Of a stretch of 11,180 nt of DNA, positions 1 through 4,973 are shown piece after piece. Below the pieces are notes generated by a model that made no database searches, had not been told where the DNA came from, and saw nothing but the letters and a program-made list of their open reading frames with translations. The first letter of the stretch is position 1; each line of letters starts with the position of its first letter. The position numbers were made by a program, and so were the translations under genes. The DNA is taken from the NCBI GenBank assembly GCA_003132905.1, contig PKZC01000267.1, forward strand, positions 4,284 to 15,463. Reading direction: 5' to 3'. This DNA comes from Bryobacterales bacterium. GTDB lineage: Bacteria; Acidobacteriota; Terriglobia; Bryobacterales; Bryobacteraceae.

Positions 1-439
1 ATTGGAGCTCGGTGGTCGCGTCCAATTTCGTTTTACCGCTGTTGTTGAGGAGAACTTCCCCGACATTCGTCGCGCGCCCTTCCGGAGTGATAGCCCACAT
101 GACATAGGTCAGATACTCGGGCCCGAACTGTGTGGCGGGGCCAAGCTTTTCCATGTCCGCGTCGATCTTAATGACGCCTTGTTTGCTCTCCACCTTCGCC
201 TCGCCGCGAGCTTCCGGCATCAACGCAGTCCCCCGGAACCCAATTCGGGTGGATCCGCTGCGATGGTTGTAGTTGATGGCTTTTGTAGTCCTGGCTACAA
301 CGGTAATGCGATAGATCGGCGTCGTCGCGCCGTTTTCAATGGGTTGTTGAGTTGGATTGGGAGCCTGTGGCGCTTGGGCCAAAGCCAGCTGGGCCAGTGC
401 GAGTCCGCACACCGCCAGGAATAAACTTGTAAACTTCAT
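1..439 (-). CDS. Secreted N-terminus of an OmpA-family-like envelope protein (partial)
   Basis: The ORF begins at ATG 439-437 and runs off the left edge, so only 146 residues are visible. Residues 1-21 form a signal peptide: Lys at position 2, a hydrophobic core, and an Ala-Leu-Ala-Gln end. A low-complexity Pro/Gln stretch follows, then a soluble beta-rich domain containing YRITVVARTTKAINY and, further on, YLTYVMWAITPEGRATNVGE. These phrases match, from memory, the N-terminal domain of acidobacterial proteins annotated as OmpA family, in which a long Ala/Glu-rich coiled region and an OmpA domain come later. Those parts lie outside the window, so the assignment is by resemblance only. A GAGGG Shine-Dalgarno sequence precedes the start. 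A sigma-54-like promoter (481-496) and one copy of the 28-bp element (571-598) lie upstream in the same orientation, suggesting stress-responsive control of an exported or periplasmic protein. Confidence 0.65.
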   Translation of the reverse strand, partial: MKFTSLFLAVCGLALAQLALAQAPQAPNPTQQPIENGATTPIYRITVVARTTKAINYNHRSGSTRIGFRGTALMPEARGEAKVESKQGVIKIDADMEKLGPATQFGPEYLTYVMWAITPEGRATNVGEVLLNNSGKTKLDATTELQ

Positions 440-480
440 CTTTCTGAACCCTCGATCCTTTTAGCGACGCGCTTCAGATG

Positions 481-496
481 TGCACGAGCGCGGCCA
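481..496 (-). promoter_or_regulatory. Candidate sigma-54 (-24/-12) promoter for the gene starting at 439
   Basis: Read on the minus strand the site is TGGCCGCGCTCGTGCA. GG (495-494) and GC (483-482) are separated by exactly 10 bp, as in the TGGCAC-N5-TTGCA consensus. TGGC of the -24 box and TGCA of the -12 box match. Transcription would start near 470, about 30 nt before the ATG. The 28-bp element at 571-598 would be centred near -115. On its own the match is moderate; the upstream element makes it more credible. Confidence 0.42.
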
Positions 497-570
497 AACC
501 CACATTGCCGGCCATCCGTTGCAGTTGTTCGCCAGGCGCCCGGAAGGCCTCCAATGATGCTTGTCGAGGA

Positions 571-598
571 TAACCATATACGGTCAGGTGACCAAGTG
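571..598 (-). repeat. 28-bp intergenic element, copy A (candidate activator-binding site)
   Basis: On the minus strand the site starts CACTTGGTCA, has GAC at positions 14-16, T at 19 and GGTTA at 24-28. It matches copy C (7944-7971) at 21 of 28 positions and copy B (3964-3991) at 18 of 28. The half-sites form a perfect inverted repeat here (GGTCA-CC-TGACC in this orientation), typical of a dimeric regulator's operator. It lies about 130 bp before the start codon at 439, in the same orientation as that gene, and just beyond the terminator of the opposite neighbour. Confidence 0.7.
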
Positions 599-606
599 TG
601 GTCAGC

Positions 607-642
607 AAAAAATAAGAGCCGTGGTGTGTATCACCGCGGCTC
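607..642 (-). terminator. Rho-independent terminator of the SYLF/csbD cluster
   Basis: Two 11-base arms (616-626 and 632-642) pair around a 5-nt loop. On the minus transcript there is one C/A mismatch. The hairpin is followed on the minus strand by a T-rich tract, TTATTTTTT (615-607). It sits 20 bp after the SYLF stop codon at 663. The T tract is on the minus side only, so it terminates leftward transcription. Confidence 0.85.
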
Positions 643-662
643 AATATGTCTTCGAAAGACTT

Positions 663-1271
663 CTAACGAGTGGAGGTTGTTTCCACGTGCTCGTGTCTCG
701 AGTATTTGTTCAGCAAAGCCAGTAATTTGGCCGCCGACCGGGGCGCGCGCGTATGTTGCGTCACGATCTCGCGATTCTCCAGTTTTTGGCCGCCATAAAG
801 CTTGGCGTTATCGTCCAAGTCCTGCCGCAGCGTGGCGCCTTCCAGTGCCACTCCGGCAAACAAGCCTTGCGACCTGGACCAGGACAGAATTTCTGCGTGC
901 AGCTGGGCATCGGTCTGCGCCGTCGCGGTGCGTGTGAACTTACTCAGATCCGCCGATTTGGAAACCGAAGCTGCCGCCTTCGATGCGGACCGTACCAGGC
1001 GCCGACCATCCGGTGCCGTTCTTACTCCGGCAAGAAAGGTACCCTTTGCCGTACTTGGCGCCAACCACAAAAGCAGCCGTCTTGAGCGCCGGAACAATTA
1101 CGATGCAGTGAGCGTTCTCAAGCAATTCTGCTGGGATGCCTTTATCCGGCGCCGACATCACCTCGGTAAACACGTCAGCGGCCTCATTTAGCCGCTTAGC
1201 CGACTCGGAAGCTGCGACAGCAACGGCGCAAGGGCCAAAGTCTGCTCTCGATCTCGGTTCCAACGGTGCAT
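663..1271 (-). pseudogene. Decayed SYLF-domain (YSC84/DUF500) lipid-binding protein gene
   Basis: Two pieces of one SYLF protein are in different frames. The N-terminal piece (about 1240 down to the TAA at 942-940) carries SAKRLNEAADVF, DKGIPAELLENAHCIVIVP, KYGKGYLSCR and IEGGSFGFQIGGSE. The C-terminal piece (about 955 to the TAG at 665-663) carries SKFT, RTATAQTDAQLHAEILSWS, GLFAGVALEGATLRQDLDDN and LLALLNKYS. In intact relatives about 35 residues link GGSE to RTATAQ, including a TDVVLLVMN-like segment and SKFTLG. Here only SKFT survives, with a frame change at a TGAGTAAG junction. The signal peptide also appears out of frame: ATG 1271-1269 opens MHRWNRDREQTLALAPLLSQ, while the mature start ASESAKRL is in another frame. 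SYLF proteins bind phosphoinositides or lipids and are usually secreted in bacteria. With two or three lesions this copy should not make a functional protein. Loss of about 30 internal codons is hard to explain as a sequencing error. Confidence 0.8.
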
Positions 1272-1294
1272 GTTGCCAGCCAACTACTCGCGCT

Positions 1295-1450
1295 TTAGCG
1301 GAACCCTCCCAGCAGGTATGCAATCAGGAGAATTATGACGATGGTTCCCAATCCTATTCCAGCTCCACCTCCCACTCCCCAACGGCTGTGGCCGTAGTAT
1401 CCTCCGCCGCCGCCAAATAGCAGCAACAAAACAATGATCAGTATCAACAT
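1295..1450 (-). CDS. 51-residue Gly-rich two-helix membrane protein (DUF3309-like)
   Basis: The frame starts at ATG 1450-1448 and ends at TAA 1297-1295. The protein has a hydrophobic N-terminal helix (residues 2-12, Ile/Leu/Val), a run of five glycines (13-17), a short polar turn with YYGHSRWG, a Gly-rich segment and a second helix (about 36-47, TIVIILLIAYLL), ending GGFR. Architecture and length resemble DUF3309 and similar tiny inner-membrane proteins common beside csbD and SYLF genes. The family assignment is by architecture only, and no function is known to me. A GAAGG ribosome-binding site lies about 7 nt before the ATG. It is 63 bp downstream of csbD on the same strand and likely shares its transcript, with the SYLF remnant following. 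Confidence 0.75.
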   Translation of the reverse strand: MLILIIVLLLLFGGGGGYYGHSRWGVGGGAGIGLGTIVIILLIAYLLGGFR

Positions 1451-1513
1451 GGTGGTGCCTTCTTTCTTGTGAAATATCGCGCCTATGGAACTCGCGGGGG
1501 CTGCACCGGACGG

Positions 1514-1750
1514 CTATAGCCGGACAGCCGGGTTCTCATCGGCCTTGGATTGTTCCAAGGCGCGCGACCACTCGTCCGCCTGTTTCTCGGCTTCCGCCTT
1601 GGCGATTCCGTATCGCTCCTGAATTCGCCCGACTAACTGGTCCTTTTTGCCGGCTATGGTTTGCCAGTCGTCATCGGTGAGCTTTCCCCAGCGCTCTCGC
1701 GCCGACCCGGTAACTTGCTTCCACTTGCCTTCGATTTGATCCCAGTTCAT
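1514..1750 (-). CDS. csbD: CsbD family stress-response protein
   Basis: The 78-residue hydrophilic protein opens MNWDQIEGKWKQVTGSARERWGKLTDDD, the hallmark of the CsbD/YjbJ family (W..IEGKWKQ..G..KE.WGKLTDDD). It ends in a charged helical tail with many Glu, Lys and Ala. CsbD proteins are small, abundant, mostly alpha-helical cytosolic proteins induced by general stress (sigma-B in Bacillus; YjbJ in E. coli); their biochemical role is unknown. The start is fixed by GAGGAG 7 nt upstream. A strong sigma-54-type promoter (1778-1793) is so close that the transcript would start just before this ribosome-binding site. The gene directly upstream is the sigma-54 activator, and the gene downstream is a small membrane protein. 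Confidence 0.93.
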   Translation of the reverse strand: MNWDQIEGKWKQVTGSARERWGKLTDDDWQTIAGKKDQLVGRIQERYGIAKAEAEKQADEWSRALEQSKADENPAVRL

Positions 1751-1777
1751 GCTCGTAACTCCTCTGCGGGTGCTAAG

Positions 1778-1793
1778 AGCATGTGACGCGCCA
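1778..1793 (-). promoter_or_regulatory. Sigma-54 (-24/-12) promoter of csbD
   Basis: On the minus strand the site reads TGGCGCGTCACATGCT. It agrees with TGGCACG-N4-TTGCW at every position except two (G for A in the -24 box, A for the first T of the -12 box), with the obligatory 10 bp between GG and GC. The predicted start, near 1767, leaves a leader of about 17 nt that contains only the GAGGAG Shine-Dalgarno sequence. It lies 51 bp after the stop codon of the EBP gene. No copy of the 28-bp element was found upstream. Confidence 0.6.
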
Positions 1794-1831
1794 TTTGGAC
1801 TCCAAGGGATCTGAGGAGCCCGCCATGCTCA

Positions 1832-1843
1832 CCCCACATGGGG
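1832..1843. repeat. CCCCACATGGGG inverted repeat between the EBP gene and csbD
   Basis: The arms CCCCA and TGGGG flank CA. The site lies just past the EBP stop (TAG 1847-1845) and about 40 bp before the csbD -24 box. It could be a short hairpin (CCCC-4 nt-GGGG, no T tract) or a protein-binding site; the sequence does not decide. Confidence 0.35.
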
Positions 1844-1844
1844 A

Positions 1845-3818
1845 CTAAAGATCCTTGCGCGAGATCTCCAGCTTGCGCATCATGGCGTTCAACGTGGTGC
1901 GTGGCAATCCCAGACGCGTGGCCGCGGCGCTGACCACTCCATTGGATTCCCGCAGAACCCGAATGATGTGATCCCGCTCCACTTCGGCGAGCGACGCGCC
2001 CGTAGGCACTTCGACCGCATCGGCGCGTATCTCCGCCAAAGGCGCGCGCAGGGTGGACCCGGGCGACAGAATGACCGACCGTTCGATGAAATTCTCCAGC
2101 TCCCGCACATTCCCCGGCCAGGGCCACGCAACCAGCGCCTGCATGGTCTCTGCGGGAATTTTATCGATCTGCTTATTCATCTTGCCGGCGTAGGTTTGGG
2201 TGAAGTGCCGGACCAGCACGGGAATGTCTTCGCGATGTTCGCGCAAGGGGGGTATGGTGATGGGAAAAACCTTCAACCGGTAATAAAGATCGCTGCGGAA
2301 AAGCTTGTCTCCCATCATCTGGGTGAGGTTGCGATTGGTGGCAGCCAACAGCCGGACATCGATAGGAATGGTGCGCGTGCCGCCCAATCTTTCGAATTCC
2401 TTCTCCTGTAAAGCTCGCAGCAATTTCGGCTGAAGCTCCAAGGGGATGTCTCCCACTTCATCCAAGAACAAAGTTCCCTGATGCGCTCGCTCGAAGCGCC
2501 CGATCTTTTGCGTCAAGGCGCCGGTGAACGCCCCTCTTTCATAACCGAACAGCTCGCTTTCCAAAAGCCCGGTGGGGATGGCAGCGCAGTTCAGCGTGAT
2601 AAAAGGACGGTTCCGGCGGCCACTCATCTTGTGGATGGCGCGTGCCACCAGTTCCTTGCCGGTGCCGGTTTCGCCCAACACCAACACTGTGGCGTCGGTA
2701 GGCGCTACGATTTCCACCTGCCCCATCACGCGCTTTAACGCCGCACTGGTGCCGACAATCTCCTCGTATTCCTGCGAAGCGCCGGGTTCGTTGGTAATCT
2801 TTTCGGCTCGCTCGCGCTCGGTCAGGTTCTGCACGAACGTAATCCATCGAAAGGGAAACGGGGGTAACGCGGCGCTTGCCACCAGAACTCGCACGCGCGT
2901 CTCATCCTTGCGAACGTATTCCATTTCAAATGGCGTGCACGCTCCATGCAGCAGGCTCTCTTCGTGAGCGTGTTCCTGCAACGGAAGGTACTCCGGCGCA
3001 ACGATATCGGCCCAGTGCAGACCGGCGATTACGTCCTCCCGGCTGTATCCCAGCATGTTGAGAAATACATCGTTCGCCTCGAGAATGCGGTCAAATTCGC
3101 CGGATACGATGCCTGCGACGGTCGATTCAGCCGGAATCAAGGGCGAGCCGGCCCGCTTGCTGAGGATTGATTCTTCTCTGCGATGGCGCGTAGTAAAATC
3201 CCGCACCACGCTCGCAAAGCCCTGCAGCTCCAAATTCTGGTCTCTCAGAGCCGATGTCAGCGTATTCGCCCAGAAGCGTGCCCCGTCCTTTCTCTTATGC
3301 CATCCCTCAATTCCAAGATGACCCTCGGCAGCGGTCCTTTTCAATTCGCCCTGAAAATCCACGCGCGGCTCCTCGTTATCCAGATGGAGGCAGCTTGCCG
3401 GTTGACCGATGATTTCTTCACTTGTGTAGCCGTACGTGCGCTGTGCGCCCGCGTTCCAGGCGATTATTTTGCCGTCCGGATCGAGACACAAAAATGCATA
3501 ATCGGCGGCCTCTGCGTCGCTGGCTTTCTCGCTCAGGCCCCAAACGTGACGCCCAGGTAGCACTTCGTTCAGTGCGGGGACGGAAAGCTTGCCCACCAAG
3601 GCGAGATCGTCGATCGAACGACCGATCATCTTGTCGCTCGAAATCCCGAGCAGCTTGCAGGCGCCCGAACTTGCGTCCACACAGCAACGGTCGTCGTCTG
3701 CGATCACAATGGGTTCGGATTGATGAGAGAGGACGGCCCGGAGCAACAGCTCCAGTTCTTTCAGGCCATCGTTCACCAGCCAGCTACTGGTTTCTTGCTC
3801 CGAGGCTGCGGAGTGCAT
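1845..3818 (-). CDS. PAS-domain sigma-54-dependent transcriptional activator (EBP)
   Basis: The 657-residue protein has an N-terminal signal-input half with a weak PAS-like segment (about 25-95), a clear PAS/PAC unit (about 105-212, including DGKIIAWNAGAQRTYGY and an RDFT end) and a second (about 228-340). The AAA+ core (about 352-580) has Walker A GETGTGKE (382-389), the sigma-54 contact loop GAFTGA (429-434), Walker B TLFLDE (449-454) and WPGNVRELENFIERSV. A Fis-type helix-turn-helix ends the protein (about 612-652). It lacks a receiver domain, so control is probably by a ligand or redox cofactor on PAS, or by a partner. ATP hydrolysis would remodel sigma-54 holoenzyme at -24/-12 promoters. 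An AAGGAG sequence 5 nt before the ATG fixes the start. Flanking sigma-54-like promoters (1778-1793, 4056-4071) and the 28-bp elements are plausible targets. Confidence 0.95.
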   Translation of the reverse strand: MHSAASEQETSSWLVNDGLKELELLLRAVLSHQSEPIVIADDDRCCVDASSGACKLLGISSDKMIGRSIDDLALVGKLSVPALNEVLPGRHVWGLSEKASDAEAADYAFLCLDPDGKIIAWNAGAQRTYGYTSEEIIGQPASCLHLDNEEPRVDFQGELKRTAAEGHLGIEGWHKRKDGARFWANTLTSALRDQNLELQGFASVVRDFTTRHRREESILSKRAGSPLIPAESTVAGIVSGEFDRILEANDVFLNMLGYSREDVIAGLHWADIVAPEYLPLQEHAHEESLLHGACTPFEMEYVRKDETRVRVLVASAALPPFPFRWITFVQNLTERERAEKITNEPGASQEYEEIVGTSAALKRVMGQVEIVAPTDATVLVLGETGTGKELVARAIHKMSGRRNRPFITLNCAAIPTGLLESELFGYERGAFTGALTQKIGRFERAHQGTLFLDEVGDIPLELQPKLLRALQEKEFERLGGTRTIPIDVRLLAATNRNLTQMMGDKLFRSDLYYRLKVFPITIPPLREHREDIPVLVRHFTQTYAGKMNKQIDKIPAETMQALVAWPWPGNVRELENFIERSVILSPGSTLRAPLAEIRADAVEVPTGASLAEVERDHIIRVLRESNGVVSAAATRLGLPRTTLNAMMRKLEISRKDL

Positions 3819-3854
3819 CGAGTCTCCTTCGCCCCCGTCGATCCAGGAAACCGG

Positions 3855-3889
3855 GTCTCTAAAAGACTAGTGTTTGAAAGTCTCTTAAA
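3855..3889. repeat. Repeat cluster in the leader of the EBP gene
   Basis: GTCTCTAAAA (3855-3864) recurs as GTCTCTTAAA (3880-3889), 9 of 10 identical, 25 bp apart. Overlapping them, AAAAGACT (3861-3868) and AGTCTCTT (3879-3886) form an inverted repeat with 7 of 8 pairs around a 10-bp spacer. It sits 37-71 bp before the EBP start codon, a position suited to an operator or leader hairpin. No sigma-70 promoter could be assigned with confidence. Confidence 0.4.
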
Positions 3890-3963
3890 CAGCGGAGAGC
3901 CGAGATAGGCGGTAGGCTTCATTCTACCATCGATCCACGCAATGACAGCAAAATGATTGATCG

Positions 3964-3991
3964 CATTTGGTCATGCGACGCTCCGTGGTCA
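3964..3991 (+). repeat. 28-bp intergenic element, copy B (candidate activator-binding site)
   Basis: The site starts CATTTGGTCA, has GAC at positions 14-16, T at 19 and GGTCA at 24-28. It matches copy C at 22 of 28 positions. It lies between the divergent EBP gene and the small membrane protein gene, centred about 104 bp before the predicted start of the sigma-54-like promoter at 4056-4071. It is also 146 bp from the EBP start codon, so autoregulation is possible. Confidence 0.75.
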
Positions 3992-4055
3992 AGGGCATTG
4001 TTCACCCGTCTCAGCAAGTTGCGTGGTCCTTAGCGGAAAACATCCTAGGGCACGT

Positions 4056-4071
4056 TGGGCAGTGAATTGCC
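4056..4071 (+). promoter_or_regulatory. Candidate sigma-54 (-24/-12) promoter of the gene at 4098
   Basis: The site reads TGGGCAGTGAATTGCC, with GG (4057-4058) and GC (4069-4070) 10 bp apart and a full TTGC in the -12 box. The rest of the -24 box is poor. The distance from GC to the start codon (28 nt) is almost the same as at the csbD promoter (29 nt), and both leaders hold little beyond GAGGAG. Element B lies 65 bp upstream. Confidence 0.52.
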
Positions 4072-4097
4072 TGTTCTTTACCTTGAGGAGCATCCGA

Positions 4098-4289
4098 ATG
4101 CCGTTGATAAACTTAGTTTTTGCGTTGATTTTGGTGGGTGTAGCGCTGTGGCTGGTGAATCGCTTTATCCCGATGGCGTCCAGCATCAAGACCATTCTCA
4201 ATGTCGTGGTGGTGGTTGCGGTTGGAGTTTTCGTATTGAAGTCCGCGGGACTTTGGGGAGACGTGAGCAGTTTTCGAATCGGGCGCTAA
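4098..4289 (+). CDS. Small two-helix inner-membrane protein of 63 residues
   Basis: The protein has two hydrophobic helices, residues 3-20 (LINLVFALILVGVALWLV) and about 33-49, joined by NRFIPMASSIKT, and a short polar tail ending SSFRIGR. This pattern, with LVNRFIPM after the first helix, resembles the small Thivi_2564-type membrane proteins of unknown function; I recall the resemblance and cannot confirm it. GAGGAG at 4085-4090 selects ATG 4098 over an in-frame ATG at 3957, which would add 47 residues that do not look like protein. It has its own candidate sigma-54 promoter plus element B. The Crp/Fnr gene follows after 21 bp and may be co-transcribed. Confidence 0.78.
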   Translation: MPLINLVFALILVGVALWLVNRFIPMASSIKTILNVVVVVAVGVFVLKSAGLWGDVSSFRIGR

Positions 4290-4310
4290 CGGTTTCCGTC
4301 CGGTTTCCAT

Positions 4311-4973
4311 ATGAAGGCGAACGACAAAAAGTTTGATCTTGAAGTTTTTCTAGCCGAGTCCGGCAAAGGCAGGACGCTGGCCGATTACGCCAAGAATCAG
4401 CAGGTCTTCCTGCAAGGGGCTCCGGCCGATGCCATCTTCTACATCCAGAAGGGCAAGATCAAGCTCACGGTCGTCTCCCAACAAGGCAAAGAAGCCGTGG
4501 TTGCCATTTTGGGTGCCGGTGACTTCTTTGGCGAGGGATGCCTGGCCGGCCAGTCTTTGCGTATGGCCAGCGCCACCACCATGCTGGAGTGTTCGATCCT
4601 GCGGATAGAAAAGGCGGGCGCCATCCGCCTGCTTCACGAGCAACCGGCCTTTTCCGAACTCCTGCTCCACCACATGCTGTCCCGCAACATTCGGATTGAG
4701 GAGGATCTGGTGGATCAGCTCTTTAATTCCAGTGAAAAGCGCCTGGCTCGAGTGCTCCTGCTGTTGGCCAACTTCGGGAAGGAAGGCAAGCCGTCGCTGG
4801 TGATACCCAAAATCAGCCAGGAGACGCTAGCCGAGATTGTCGGCACCACTCGCTCGCGAGTCAGCTTTTTCATGAACCGGTTCCGAAAGCTAGGATTCAT
4901 CCAGTACAGCGGCCTATACGATAGCGGTCTGGAAGTGCATAGCTCGCTGCTCAACATCATCCTGCACGACTAA
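4311..4973 (+). CDS. Crp/Fnr family transcriptional regulator
   Basis: The 220-residue protein has a cupin-like cyclic-nucleotide-binding domain (about 22-125), including FLQGAPADAIFYIQKGKIKL and GDFFGEGCLAGQ. A long dimerisation helix follows (about 115-140), then a winged helix-turn-helix (about 165-200) with ISQETLAEIVGTTRSRVSFFMNRFRKLGFI, the Crp-type recognition helix. The usual cAMP-phosphate Arg-Ser pair after the GEL-like turn is Arg-Met (84-85) here, and only two cysteines (77, 94) are present, so neither cAMP sensing nor an Fnr iron-sulfur cluster is evident; the effector is unknown. No Shine-Dalgarno sequence is visible before the ATG, which suggests coupling to, or readthrough from, the membrane-protein gene 21 bp upstream. 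Its last 17 bp overlap the 3' end of the opposite kinase gene. Confidence 0.92.
   Translation: MKANDKKFDLEVFLAESGKGRTLADYAKNQQVFLQGAPADAIFYIQKGKIKLTVVSQQGKEAVVAILGAGDFFGEGCLAGQSLRMASATTMLECSILRIEKAGAIRLLHEQPAFSELLLHHMLSRNIRIEEDLVDQLFNSSEKRLARVLLLLANFGKEGKPSLVIPKISQETLAEIVGTTRSRVSFFMNRFRKLGFIQYSGLYDSGLEVHSSLLNIILHD

Noticed and set aside
485..540. TGGCGAACAACTGCA on the minus strand as an alternative sigma-54 promoter for the gene at 439
   Set aside because: GG-GC spacing is 9 bp, one short. The site at 481-496 has the correct spacing.
753..1191. Plus-strand open frames over the SYLF remnant
   Set aside because: The minus strand carries clear SYLF sequence. The plus frames are Arg/Ser/Cys-rich shadow translations without a start signal.
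1855..1885. GCGCAAG repeated with an 18-bp period near the end of the EBP gene
   Set aside because: The period recalls the half-site spacing of the 28-bp element, but the sequence differs and is explained by two Arg-Lys codon pairs in the C-terminal helix.
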